Below, one piece after another: positions 34,691 to 46,505 of a stretch of DNA of 64,000 nt; positions within the stretch are counted from its first letter, which is position 1; the number at the start of each line of letters is the position of its first letter. The translations under genes were made by a program, and so were the position numbers. Under the pieces are notes generated by a model, which had not been told where the DNA came from, made no database searches, and saw only the letters and a list, made by a program, of their open reading frames with translations. Source of the stretch: Symsagittifera roscoffensis. Lineage: Eukaryota; Xenacoelomorpha; Acoela; Convolutidae. Location: NCBI RefSeq assembly GCF_963678635.1, contig NC_087063.1, forward strand, positions 64,835,290-64,899,289, given 5' to 3'.

Positions 34691-35711
34691 TTTTATTCTA
34701 AAGGGAAATTTTCCGCTTCAAACATGGTTGGCATGTTGTGTGTCTGCTAGTGTTTGGTCGGCTTTGTTGATTTGGTTAGGATTTTTTCTGCGCTATTTGT
34801 TATTTTTATTATTATTGAAAAAGTAATGATTTGTTACTGTAATTTGTACTTCATACGTTTGTAATTTCTTTTTTTTTGCTTAAAAGCTTTGCTTGGACTC
34901 AGATAGTTTCGGCTAGGGTTAAAAAAAATTAATGTTCATGCTTTTGTGTGTTTTCGGAGGGATAGGGGCGTAAATTTTATCAGAATTAAAAAAAAAAATT
35001 AATTGAAAAGAAATTAGCTCAAGTTTTGCCTGAATGCTTTTTGAACACCAGTTATTGTGTTTGTGGACGTGTTTTTTGTCAAATTGAATGTCATTCCAGA
35101 TAAAATTTTGAAATTTTTGTTTTTTTTTCGAAATGTTAATATTTTTTTTTCGACTTAGTGGCTTTTGTTTTATTTTCTGCCCGCTATTCATTTTCTGTCT
35201 GCTAGCTTACAATGCTAATTTTGTGGTATCGCAAGTGCTCCGCTTTGCCTTGTCTAAATTTCTGATTGAGTTTTTTCAAAGTTGGATGCTCTGTATTTTT
35301 CTTCAGCGAGATTCCCTGATGTGTTAAAATTCAAGGGTGATTTCTGGGGTCAAGAGGAGGGTTGGTTTTAACCCCTCCCCAAACCTCAGGCATGCGGTTT
35401 TCTGACCGCCCAACGATTCCACCCTTTTGTACTGTTTTACGACATAAGGTTTTGATCGGACAATCTTAAAATTACGCAGGTTTAATGTACGCTCGTGAAT
35501 TGCTCGTGAACAAGGTGAATTTTTCGTTTCTTTTCATATAAATTATTTATTTTAATCCCCCTGATTTTTTTTGGTAATTCGACTTTTAATTTCATAATTA
35601 GTTCGCTTATTCGTTTGCCGAATGGAAGAAAACTCTTGTTCTCCAATAACATATGTGCAAATGACACGAAAAGTGGTGAATGGCTTTTAGTTTTAAATTT
35701 GGATTCTCATT

Positions 35712-36210
35712 AAAAGTAATGAACGTAATGAGTACACTTATATAGGTCTTGTTGATTTATTTTTTTTTCAGGAAAACGTCTTAAATTTTGTTCGCGCTCA
35801 ATTTTGATTTTTCGCGGTTTGACTTGTGATTTCTTTTTAATTTCAGTGCATTTTCTATTGTTAAAAGAAAGGCAAACTCCACTATCGAGCAGCAAAATTG
35901 TGAAGGTCACGAAAAACGTGATCGACTTCTAATTTCGAAAATGGAAATTAATTATCAGATTTTCCAGCGAATTTTTTTTAAATCTATTTAGCCAGTTATC
36001 TCAAATTGAGTTAAATTTAACTTATCCAGTTATCTCAAATTGGGTTAAATTTAGCTTAAAGGTGTCCATCATAAACTGTTCAACAAATTCAACGAGCTTC
36101 AAGGCCATCTTTTTTTTTCTTCGAAATTCAAAAGTCGAAGATTTTTGAAAAAAGTTTTTTTTTCAGATTCACTTCGCTCATTACTCTTCCAACTGTCAGT
36201 TGGCTGTTTT
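35712..36210 (+). repeat. Family-C intronic repeat
   Basis: Full copy: 'aaagtaatgaacgtaatgag', 'tataggtcttgttgattt', 'cactatcgagcagcaaaatt', 'tttagccagttatctcaaat' (partly duplicated just after), 'caacgagcttcaaggccatc' and 'ccaactgtcagttggctgtt' at the end. Confidence 0.65.
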
Positions 36211-36424
36211 TTTTCCCAGCGGATAAAAGTACCAAGAGCTTTAAAGTGATAGATTTCTTTTTCGTTGAAACTGGGAAGTTGAAATTTTGTTTAAGAGTCT
36301 ATGTTTTTTTTTGGGTCTGCGTGTGTTTATTAACATATTTTCAATTATTGGCTATTATTTGGTGTTTTTGCATGCATTTTTCTCACATTGACTATGATTT
36401 TTGAAGTACCGCTGGTGGGTTTAG

Positions 36425-36617
36425 GAATGACAACAACGCCACGCATTATTCTGGTGTAACCTCTGGCGCAGACCCGGAAGACGAGGAGAGCGATGTGCTG
36501 AATAGTCTGGTATCATCCCCCAGTGCGAATGCGAACAGAGGGTGTCTTCTCGAGAATAGTAACCTCATTGTGCACACCATGCCCTCGCTGTACCTGTTCC
36601 TGCTTAGGTTTATACAG
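36425..36617 (+). CDS. fry: FRY exon 10
   Basis: Acceptor 'gggtttag', donor ATACAG|gttagc. It completes an Arg codon (AG + G), then gives a polar start (NDNNATHYSGVTSGADPEDE) and a helical end, NLIVHTMPSLYLFLLRFIQ, that aligns with human VFTFHVFSRLFQTIQ. It ends in phase 0. Confidence 0.92.
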
Positions 36618-36847
36618 GTTAGCTCAATCTTCACTTTCATCAAGACAAGATATTTTATGAAGCTCTGCGTTTGAGCACAAAATAACAAATACGGTCCGCT
36701 TAATTACAATCTTAACGCATGTTGAAATTTAGTAGATTACCTTAACTACAGTGTTCCGATTGTATTTTATTGATTTCAAAAACTCGAAAAGTTCTTGAGC
36801 AAGCTAGTTATTTTGTTAATTTCGTGCTAGTTTTTCGCCTTTTTCAG
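36618..36847 (+). other. FRY intron, short
   Basis: 230-bp AT-rich intron with no repeat seen. Confidence 0.85.
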
Positions 36848-37018
36848 GACTATTCTCAACGAGGCCTGACAATCCTCTCAAACTGCACTGAGTGCGCGAT
36901 CTCTACTATCCCTGAACTAACAGGTCTTTTCTCTACCTTGAAGTCCTGTTTTGAGACTCTCATTTCTGCCCAGAAGTTCCTTCCCGTAGTGATGGTTAGC
37001 TCGTCCTGGAAGCAGCAG
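36848..37018 (+). CDS. fry: FRY exon 11
   Basis: 57 codons, phase 0 at both ends; acceptor 'gcctttttcag', donor CAGCAG|gtctgt. It reads DYSQRGLTILSNCTECAIST, then GLFSTLKSCFETLISAQKFL and VMVSSSWKQQ. It aligns with human FLGDSLQRIGTKFKSSLEVMM..; the pattern of a long helix followed by a 'LVVS'-type strand is kept. It is followed at once by an (at)n run at about 37028-37043. Confidence 0.9.
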
Positions 37019-37639
37019 GTCTGTAATATATATATATATATATTTAAAATCATTGCGATACAGCTTCTCGTTTTGATAGTGGAATTGAATTACCGAATGT
37101 TCTAGCAAAATAAAAATTTTACCTATTGATCCAGTTTTCTCAAATTTTGTTAATTATATCAAAAAAGTCTCAATCATAATTTTTTCCAAAATTTCAAAGA
37201 GCTTTAGGGGCACAAATTCGAAAGTTGTGATTTTTTTCAAAAAAGTAAACCCGTATTTTTTTCTGATTTTTGCGTTCATTTTTTTCCAACTGTCTGTTGG
37301 CTATGTTTCCTAACATATCGAATGCGATTTGTCAAATTTCTCATGGTGCAGGTCATTGAGATATATTTTTTTTTGGATTTTTTTTAGTCAAAGAAACGCA
37401 GTGAAGACTCTTAAATAGGTCGTGAGAAATTTTTCTTCTGTTTTTTGAGGAAAAGTCTTAAATTTTTTCACGCCTGTTTTTGATTTTTTGCAGTTTGACT
37501 TGATTCTTTTTCCAGATCAATTCATTTCTATTTTTAAAAATAGTCAAACTCGACTATCCAACAGCGAAATTGTAAATGTCACGAAAAAAACTTTTTCGTC
37601 ATGAGGCGACATAAAATATATTCCTAATAATATTTACAA

Positions 37640-39420
37640 AATGCTTTCGATCCAATTTAACTTTAGACATCCTTGTTGTTGTTGTCAAGCCCGAGAGGGC
37701 GCTTACGGCATGCTGAACCCGAGTTTCAAATTTTCTGCAGCTTCGGTCTTCCGAAGCCACATCTCTATGGGAGTCAGGGTAGTGGTGTTCTTAGAACAGT
37801 TGAAAACGTGTAAAGTTGTGTTTGGAAATACAATAGGCGCAGTTAAGAGGGACGTTTGGGTCTATTCTAAACAGGTCTATTCTAAAAGGAGTTCCAAAAA
37901 GAGGCCGTAACCTGTGACCTTAATTGGGAAAGGGTTCTTCTGTTGGCGCGAAGTGAGGCTTCTTCAGAAGAGGATACAACGGAGCGTGAGCAGCCGAGTG
38001 CGTTAGGCACACGTTTCTCAACACGAGGGTCAGGCGGTCGAATCCCACTTTGGTCACGGTTGGAGGGGTCCCAGTGTCATCCGCCTCCTCAAGGTGGGAC
38101 CGGCTGCGGCGAAATGGATGACATCTCTCTCCCTTGGTTGGTCCTGCACTGAGCAGGACAGCGGGCTAATAAAAAAACGGGGCGTTCGAGAGTAATTACT
38201 TTTAGGAGATGTGTATTTGAAATCTCCTGCTCGTCACTTTTAGGGTGCTCTTGTTTTTACAATCGGTTTGTAGTGTTGAAAGGCGAAAGAACTTAGCGCG
38301 TGAATCTTAATTTTTAGCAACTCGACTTAATAAAATTGAGACCTGGTGGTAGGATTCTGACAATTTAGGGTCTCCTAGGTTTCGCGAGGAGTACTCCTTT
38401 GATTTCTTCTATAATGGAGAGATAATGTGTAGAAACAGAGCGATTAAAAATTGAATTTAAAAAGCTGCCAGTTAAAACGTCAATATAACTAAGATCAACC
38501 GTGCAGAGACGGTCTGCTCCAAAGGATTTGGCTGTGTCAGGAGTTTCCCACTTTGCGTTGTATAAAGCTTAAAGAGTCAGCTAAGCTGAGTTTGAGAGCT
38601 TTTCTCAGCGTTATCTTTGAGCTTTGCTGTTTTGTATTGTGTTCTTGGTGTTTTGTACCTCAAAAGTTTTTGCAACGTCTTTCGACTTGAAAATCTTTGT
38701 CAATAAAACTGATAGGATGGGTTCCTACCCCAAATTTAAAGCCCTTGAGAGATCGAACCACTATCCAGAATTTACTAGACGACCTCTGGTTAATGAAAGT
38801 TCTCGTCCTTCTTCTTAATTTTAGAGGTTTTGGACATGTTTCCTTTGTGAATCGGATGGATATAAAATTCTGATACTGTCTCTTTGTTGAGCTAGTTTCT
38901 TTGTTTCGTCATTTAGGGCAGGGATCAAGAAATGACGACGGCCTGCAGGAATTTGGTGACGGGCTGCAAAGAGAACCGTATCGCAAAAAAATGCGCTCTG
39001 CGGCATGAACATAATGTTGCATAGGTTTCTTTGCGATTTCAGTTTTCACATTTTTTCAGTCCGCTTTTTTAAATTTATGAGTTTTACGAGGCGTAAAGGA
39101 TATTCTTGGTAATGGCAAGGATATCCTCGGTAATGGTTTGATTTATCAAAATTGGTAGGTGGCCTGAGCCCATTTTAAAAGTTGTTTGGCAAGCAAGAAT
39201 AAGTAAAATGGAGGAAGATTGGAGTGATACGTCAAGTGATGACAGTTAGGTGATACTTTGATGGCGAGGTGATACTTTGATGGTGATCATTTAGTGGGAT
39301 AAAGGAGGATTGAATAATTTCGGCACCTAGATTAGTCACACTTCGGTCCTCTGGTATGTTAAAAACGCTTGAAATGGGCACGAATAATTGTGATAAGATG
39401 ATAGTGAGGAAGGTTAAGCT
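37640..39420 (-). pseudogene. Second degenerate non-LTR retrotransposon
   Basis: Minus-strand fragments appear in order. A pre-RT linker has ARHQIPAGRRHFLIPALNDE and KKLAQQRDSIRI (38823-39011), typical of LINE pre-RT regions. RT motif AKSFGADRLCTVDL (about 38497-38545) is a decayed counterpart of KALGPDGLCTVHL in the 12.6 kb element, so the two are relatives. 'LAKPRRP' lies near 38380. Nearest the 3' side is a Cys-rich stretch PLNCAYCISKHNFTRF (about 37815-37865). Stops and frameshifts abound. The catalytic YADD box was not found. Confidence 0.7.
37965..38190 (+). repeat. GC-rich tRNA-like element inside the retrotransposon
   Basis: Plus strand: box A-like 'gcagccgagtgcgttaggc' and box B-like 'ggcggtcgaatcccac' about 50 bp apart, as in a Leu/Ser-type tRNA with a long arm. 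GC-rich sequence follows, then 'gctaataaaaaaac'. Its base composition differs sharply from the AT-rich surroundings, and it interrupts the minus-strand LINE frames. It is best read as a SINE inserted into the older LINE. Confidence 0.5.
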
Positions 39421-39616
39421 GGCGTGCTCAAAAATTCATTGCAAACCTTAAATCAATATTGTGCTTGCAATTTTTTATTGCAACTATAAAAACCACCAAT
39501 TATAAAAGCTTCGCAAACAACCGATTTTGATTGTGGGCAATTTATAAAAAGGACATAGTGTTTGAACACATATGAGTAGGTTGAGAGTAAGTAAGTGTAG
39601 ATTTGATGATGTTTAG

Positions 39617-39739
39617 GTGAGTGGTGCTCTGAGTGAAAGGCAGAAGAGAGCCCTGGAGAAGAATCTGCGACAGTTTGTGCTGGAGAGCTCGGAGGCAGTG
39701 TCCACTCTAACCACTGCAATCGACACCACCTCACACACT
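39617..39739 (+). CDS. fry: FRY exon 12 (donor uncertain)
   Basis: Acceptor 'gatgatgtttag'. It reads VSGALSERQKRALEKNLRQF, then VLESSEAVSTLTTAIDTTSHT. It aligns with human LLETLKFGVLELQEHLDTYN, the start of the C-terminal coiled helices. Phase 0 start. The following exon also starts in phase 0, which allows a donor at 39740 (gttaga, used here) or at 39842 (gtatac, adding 34 residues). The added residues (LRLIILIYALCCF) look like translated intron, so the first is preferred. Confidence 0.8.
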
Positions 39740-41391
39740 GTTAGACACGCTACACTGTACTTTAAAATGATTGGCCAAGCAATATCAAGATTAAGGCTGA
39801 TCATCCTAATTTATGCATTATGTTGCTTCGCCAGTTTAAAAGTATACATCTCGTCAATTCGTAGTTTGACTACAAAAAAATCTAAATCACATCATTTATT
39901 TTTTATTATATAAAGATCAAGGTTTTGATCATTCTAATTTATTCTGATTATATTATAGCCAAAAATGATAGTTTTTTTTGGTAATAGAAGCAACGTATTG
40001 ACAATCATTTGAATGAATTGACGAGATACTTGCCTACATTAGCGGATGGGGGGGGGGGGGTTTGGCCTGTTTTTCAAACAGTTGCCTGTGGCTCAGAAAG
40101 TTTGGTCAAAAGGGTCTTTAAAGTGGTTTGAGAGAGCTCGAAAAATCAATTTGAATGACCGAGAAAAAAAACGAAATTTTTCTAAATGACCTTTCACTTA
40201 TTATCTGTTTACTATTGGAAAATGACTTGTTAGGCTTGCTTGATTAATCCACGAAAAAAAAAACATCAAAACTTTCAAGCTAGGTCAACCTATTGCCAAT
40301 AATTGCTGTTCGACCATTTAGTTCAGACTTTTTTTTATAGTTTTTTTTTAATTATAGATTGGCATGATTTACCCACGGGGTAAAAATACCACCAACTTCA
40401 AGCTTTCCAATCCATTGCCAGGAACTGCTGCTCGACCTCTTAGTTAAGACTTTTTATTAATTTTGTCTTAGATTTCATGCTAATTTTCTAACTAATTTTT
40501 GGGACCGGTAAGCGTTGCGTCCTACTTAAGAAACAAAGTCAGATCATCGTGTGCATCGAATTATCATGCTCTCGATGGAAAGGCGGATACCATTACTTTT
40601 TCACTCAGACAATATTTATTACTTCTATTTCGATAAGTAGATGACGAGGGTCGATTAGGATGAGCAGCGACTGATTTTGATGATATAATTTTTTCGGGCT
40701 ATGTGACTCTGCGCTAATGCGTATTGTGGTAATTGCGGATAATGTCATGACGCAGGATTAACTTGAAGTAAGAATTCATATCACTTGAGGAAGTATAAGT
40801 ATGAAATTCAAGCAGTAGCAAATTCGACACCTTGTCATCTGAAGGTCCCTTCTACTACTTTTCAAAACTCATTTGTGGCTGAATAACCCTAAAAGTTTTT
40901 GCAATCAAAGTCTTCAAATTCTGAAATAGGTCATTCTATCTCAAAAATTAACCCGCACTGCAAAAAATGGTTCTTCACGTGTTAGTTTATTTTCATTAAA
41001 GTTGAAGTTTCAGAGCTGCGTTTTTCCGCTTGATGCTACAAATGGTTCCTTAACGCACATTTAATTCCCTGTTTAGCTCGTATTTCTTGCTCTTGATTTC
41101 ACAGTAATTATTATTTTTTGAGTTTTGAAGTTTGTGTTCTGAATCAGTTTAACCTCTGATGTCTGTTTTTCCAATCCGCTGCGAACCTTGTGAAGGAAGC
41201 CCCAATGATTTTTTTCCGGCTGCATGGTGTTTACCTCACTCTTCATGTTTTTTAAATCTATTTTTTAAATGCTCGTTGTTAGTTTGTTTTGATTTTGAAG
41301 CTGTTTTTTTTCTGTTTCACTCAAGTTTTAACTTTTTTCCATATTAAGAGGCAATTTTCCTGACGGATCGTTTCAGGAATAATTTCGGTTT

Positions 41392-41890
41392 GGTTAAGAG
41401 TAATGAACGTAGTGAGTACTCTTATATAGGTCTTGCTGATTTTTTTTTGTTTTTTTTTTCAGGAAAAAGTCTTTAAAATTTGTTCACGCTCAAGTTTGAT
41501 ATTTCGCGGTTTGACTTTTGATTTCTTTTACGGTTAGTGCATTTCTATTGTTAAAACGAAGGCAAACTCCTCTATCGAACAACAGCATTCTAAAGGTCGC
41601 GAAAAACATGATCGACCTCGAATTTTGACAATGGAAATTAATTATCAGATTTCCCAGCGAGATGAAAGTTTTACCTTTTGAACCAGTTTTCTCAAATTGG
41701 GTTAACTTTAGCGAAAAAGTGTCCATACTAAATTGTTTTTTCTACAAATTCAAAGAGCTTTAAGGCCATCTGTTTTTTTTCTGCGAAATTCAAAAGTCGA
41801 AGATTTTTGGAAAAAAACAAGTAGGTTTTTTTTTCAGTTACCTTGCGTGCATTATTCTTTTCCAACTATTAGTTGGCTATGTTTGTTTTT
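41392..41890 (+). repeat. Family-C intronic repeat, full copy
   Basis: Good copy: 'agagtaatgaacgtagtgag', 'tataggtcttgctgattttt', 'atttcgcggtttgac', 'tctatcgaacaacagcattc', 'gttttctcaaattgggttaa', 'aaagagctttaaggccatct' and the end 'ccaactattagttggctatg', whose inverted CCAAC/GTTGG pair is kept. Confidence 0.7.
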
Positions 41891-43494
41891 GCTAAACTCT
41901 TTTGATTTAGTTGCCACACTTCTTCAATATTTTGTTGGTTTTGATAGCTATACCCAATATTTTAAACTAACAACTTTCCCAACCAACTGCGATAAAAGTT
42001 TTGAAAGTTTTTCTCTTTTCTGCAAAGTTTAGTTTCTCTTTCAAATAGTTTCTGATTCGCAAGTAATTTGAATCTCAGCTTCGCTTGCCTTTTGAAGATT
42101 CTTGAACTTCAAAGTGATTTGAGGTAATGTTTTTTTTGAGGTAACTCGAAACGTTAACAAGGATAGCCGGTTGCGGTACAAATAGCAGTTTTTTCAAATG
42201 AGATTTAGTTTTTTTTTGAACTTGCGTAGTTTTTGTTCTTGGTGCGATAAGAGGATTAGAACAAAAGTATTTAAAAAAATAAAATGGGAAAAGAATTTGA
42301 GAAATAGTTCGAAAATGTTCTCAATTTTCTTGCAGATTTTGTTTTTTGACTTTAAAACTTTTTTTCCCAAATGGGCGCTATAAAATTTTTTAAATTGATT
42401 AGAAATAAGTTTTATCGGCCCAATTTCTTTTACCGACTGACGTTATAAGCTTTTTAAATTTGCTTTATTCGTCCGAAATTAGACGAAATATCAATAATTT
42501 TAACCGTTTTTTTTTCGCCATTGAAGTTTTTGGAATTTTCTTTCTTTTTGTTCGAATCACGATCAAAATAGTTTTCAGATGACATATCACTCGAACCATT
42601 CCCATGATTATTCGTAGTTGCTGATTTTGCTTTGAAAAAAAGAAGAAAAAACTGAAAGTCACCCAATGACATGATTCCTCCCCATCTTCAATGGTCGGAC
42701 GAAACAAAAATGACAAAACTAAATAATATTTCAGTTCTTTAACATTTATTTTTTTTCTGGCCATGTCAACTGTTTGTTGGCTACCTTTTTTGTTGTCCTG
42801 ACCATTGAAAGTGGGATGAACTTTGTATTGGGGTGTGTTTTAAATTTTATCACCCAAAATTTTCCTAGTGTCGGAAAAAAAACGGTTAGAAGTTTTTGAT
42901 TTTTAGTCTCATTTCGAGCAAATAGGAAAGTGAGCGATCAAGCTTATCATAGGCTTTTAACAGAAGGAAAAAGCATGAAATTTCAAGCTCTAAAAATTTA
43001 GTTTTTCCCAGTAAAGTTAGTTTTCGAAGTTTTTTCACCGCTAATTTGGGTATCAAAAATTCAAAAAAAGTCTGTGAAAAAGTATCTAAAAAATTGGTTT
43101 ATGTATTTGTTTTTTTTTTGCTTTTTCGTCAAACGCTGTCAGCCGTTTTGCAGTACTAAGAGTGCTGAATATGGCGAGGATATAGGTTTTTGATCAGCTT
43201 CTTTAAGTTACACCAACGCAAAAAAACGACATCAATTTGAAAAAAGTAGTATTTTTTTTCAAACAGAATGGTTGGAACATTCTCTGGTTCTTGCGCAGCA
43301 ACCGGTTATCCTTTTTTTTGCAATTAACAGTAAATAAATCCGACGTCTCATTTTTTCATATGGGCTTGACAGAGGGTGGATAGAAATATCAAATGCTCAT
43401 GCATAAAAACTGGTTTCCACCGTTGAAGAAATTTTTTAGTTTTTTTTATTCTTTGTATTGTTCACTGAGTTTTCATCGGTTTATGAAGTGTCAA

Positions 43495-43880
43495 TCAATG
43501 TAGTGAAGGCACTCATATAGGTCGTGTTTTTTCTTAACAAAGAATAAGTCATCACCTTTGTTCGGGCTCAATTGGTTTTTCGTCGTTTGATATTTGATTT
43601 TTTTTCAGGTTCAATTCACGAAAAATTAGGCCCATTACACCCTCGAGTAGCAAAATGGCGCATAAAACGTGTGAATGACTTCAAAAATAGAATTAAATTT
43701 TTAGAATTCCTAGAGGGATAAAACAAATTATCTTATGATTGTTTTCGCAAACTTGAACAAATACGGCGTTGATTGAACAAATACGGCAAACTTGAACAAA
43801 TACGCAAACTTGATTGTTTTCGCAACTTGAACTGCTTGAGTGCGTTGACAATTTTCCAACTGTCTGTTGTTTTTGTATTT
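43495..43880 (+). repeat. Family-C intronic repeat (diverged)
   Basis: Head 'caatcaatgtagtgaaggca' and 'catataggtcgtgtttt'; the middle is diverged and contains three short direct repeats of 'cttgaacaaatacgg' at about 43753-43803. End 'ttttccaactgtctgttgtt'. Confidence 0.55.
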
Positions 43881-44309
43881 ATTCTTATTGCGACTACTTC
43901 ACAGATGCACAAATCAAAAATCATACGGCGTTTTTCAATGATTTTGGTTGCCTCAAAGAAATAAGTTGCCAGTGCGGATGTTTTTCAGTGCTGATGATGG
44001 CTGTATAGCCGAAAGTACTCCGAAATAAACAAGTTTTATTGTCTTGTTTTTCACATTGATGAGAAAGAAAGTAGAAATTAGTTGCTTCGAAGTGTTTGAT
44101 TTAAAAGTTTGGTATCATTTTACAGCCCTTTCAGTCGTAATTCTAATTCCAAAAAAAATCATCTCTATTTTGAGAAAAACTGTCCGATTTTTTTTAAATT
44201 TTTCAGACTAAACGTCACAGAATTTAAAATGGCACGATGAGAGACTCGACTCCCAATTTATTTCTACAGCGACTTCCACATTTTTTTTTTGCTAATTTTA
44301 CCCGCTTAT

Positions 44310-46277
44310 CATTTTTACAAACTGTTTAGCGCCAATGAGTGTAGTGAAGACTTGTAAATCGTAAATCGTGATGAGCAGAAGAAAGTCTTAAAACTTTATC
44401 ACGCTCAAATTTTAATTTAAGTGGTTGGACCTTGAATTTCTTGCTAGGTTTAATTCAAGTTTATTTGCTAAAGAGGATGAAAATTACGTTCTCTAATAAA
44501 AATGCAGGAAGAGCGCGAGTAAAATGTGAAGGACTTTATAAGGGTCAAAAAAAGATTTTATTTCTTAGGTGATATAAAAATTATAACCAAAGTTTTACTC
44601 ATTCAGTTTTTCCCAGTAGCGTTACCGGTCAAATTTTTGCTTGTGTATGCGAGGTGCAACTTCGCCTCTTTGTAAAATGTTTTCTTTTCAAGTATATTTT
44701 TTAATCATTGTGCTCGGAACATTCTGTACCACTGGCACAGAAAACGGCTATCAATTTGTCTTAGCGCAATTTGGCTTTAAGTTCAAGAAGTTCCGTGTTG
44801 AAGGTTGCAAGATTTTTGTTTCATTTTTTTAAAGAATCAATGAGTATAGTGCAGACCTTTTTTAAACGTCATCATGATATATTTTTTTCTTTTTGAAGAA
44901 GTCTTCAAGCTCCAATTTAAGTGTTTGGTGTTCGATTTTTGATTGCTTTTTAAGTTCAGTTCATCATTTTTACAAACTGTTTAGCGCCAATGAGTGTAGT
45001 GAAGACTTGTAAATTGTAAATCGTGATGATCAGAAGAAAGTCTTAAAACTTGATCACGCTCAAATTTTAATTTAAGTGGTTGGACCTTGAATTTCTTGCT
45101 TAGGTTTAATTCAAGTTTATTTGCTAAAGAGGATGAAAATTACGTTCTCTAATTAAAATGCAGGAAGAGCGCGAATAAAATGTGAAGGACTTTCTAAGGG
45201 TCAAAAAAGGGTTTTGTTTTTTAGGTGATATAAGAATTATAACCAAAGTTTTACTCATTCAGTTTTTCCCAGTAGCGTTACCGGTCAATTTTTGCTTGTG
45301 TATGCGAGGTGCAACTTCGCCTCTTTGTAAAATGTTTTCTTTTCAAGTATCTTTTTTTAATCATTGTGCTCGGAACATTCTGTACCACTGGCACAGAAAA
45401 CGGCTATCAATTTTTCTTAGCGCAATTTGGCTTTGAGTTCAAGAAGTTCCGTGTTGAAGGTTGCAAGATTTTTGCTTCATGTTTTTTAAGAATCAATGAG
45501 TATAGTGCAGACCTTTTTTAAACGTCATCATGATATATTTTTTTCTTTTGGAAGAAGTCTTCAAGCTCCAATTTAAGTGTTTGGTGTTCGATTTTTGATT
45601 GCTTTTTAAGTTCAGTTCATCATTTTTACAAACTGTTTAGCGCCAATGAGTGTAGTGAAGACTTGTAAATTGTAAATCGTGATGATCAGAAGAAAGTCTT
45701 AAAACTTGATCACGCTCAAATTTTAATTTAAGTGGTTGGACCTTGAATTTCTTGCTTAGGTTTAATTCAAGTTTATTTGCTAAAGAGGATGAAAATTACG
45801 TTCTCTAATAAAAATGCAGGAAGAGCGCGAATAAAATGTGAAGGACTTTCTAAGGGTCAAAAAAGGGTTTTATTTTTTAGGTGATATAAGAATTATAACC
45901 AAAGTTTTACTCATTCAGTTTTTCCCAGTAGCGTTACCGGTCAATTTTTGCTTGTGTATGCGAGGTGCAACTTCGCCTCTTTGTAAAATGTTTTCTTTTC
46001 AAGTATCTTTTTTTAATCATTGTGCTCGGAACATTCTGTACCACTGGCACAGAAAACGGCTATCAATTTTTCTTAGCGCAATTTGGCTTTGAGTTCAAGA
46101 AGTTCCGTGTTGAAGGTTGCAAGATTTTTGTTTCATGTTTTTTAAGAATCAATGAGTATAGTGCAGACCTTTTTTAAACGTCATCATGATATATTTTTTT
46201 CTTTTGGAAGAAGTCTTCAAGCTCCAATTTAAGTGTTTGGTGTTCGATTTTTGATTGCTTTTTAAGTTCAGTTCAAT
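44310..46277 (+). repeat. Three tandem copies of a ~656-bp unit
   Basis: The units start at 'catttttacaaactgtttag' at about 44310, 44965 and 45621, so the period is 655-656 bp. Copies 2 and 3 look nearly identical; copy 1 differs at more positions. Each unit has a family-C-like head ('gccaatgagtgtagtgaaga') and a segment with the weakened tail 'tgcgaggtgcaacttcgcct' (44647, 45304 and 45960), then 'agaatcaatgagtatagtgc'. So each unit is itself a chimaera of two repeat families. Short open frames repeat with the same period and are not genes. Confidence 0.9.
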
Positions 46278-46505
46278 TCTTTTGGTGAAAGCAAGGCAAA
46301 CTCCATTCTTTTGGTGAAAGGAAGGTTAAAACTTTTACCCATTGATCCAGTTGTCGCAAGTTGGGTTATTTTATGAAAAAAGTATCAACATAAGAGCTTA
46401 AGGCCATGTATTTTCTTCTTTAAAGTTCGTTTTTTTTAAATTAAGTAAGTTTTTTTTTCAAAATTAAGTGTCATTTTGTTTTCGGTTTCCTCAAGTGTCA
46501 TTTTG

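Larger units (their letters stand above)
34121..36424 (+). other. FRY intron with SINE-like and family-C repeats
   Basis: 2.3 kb intron. A head hairpin lies at 34205-34225. tRNA-like modules lie at 34413-34482 and about 34640-34685. A weak tail trace ('gcaagtgctccgctttgcct') lies near 35228-35250. A family-C copy lies at 35712-36210. 35330-35700 is unremarkable. Confidence 0.6.
37019..39616 (+). other. FRY intron with family-C halves and a retrotransposon
   Basis: 2.6 kb intron. Starts with a short (at)n tract. The 3' half of a family-C copy lies at 37090-37325 and a 5' half at 37378-37600. A minus-strand non-LTR relic with an embedded tRNA-like element fills 37640-39420. 39430-39616 is plain sequence. 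Confidence 0.6.

Noticed and set aside
37943-38152. Small GC-rich protein gene
   Set aside because: It lies over the tRNA-like element inside a LINE relic and has no other support.
39740-39913. Extension of FRY exon 12 into the open frame
   Set aside because: Residues such as LRLIILIYALCCF and a Lys/Ser/His-rich end look like translated intron; a donor at 39842 remains possible and is noted.
40049-40060. Regulatory G-quadruplex
   Set aside because: A simple run of G with no other G tracts near it; nothing else suggests function.
45182-46177. Tandem family of small genes with hydrophobic products
   Set aside because: The repeated open frames come from the 656-bp tandem unit and include the SINE tail; no splice or start context supports them.
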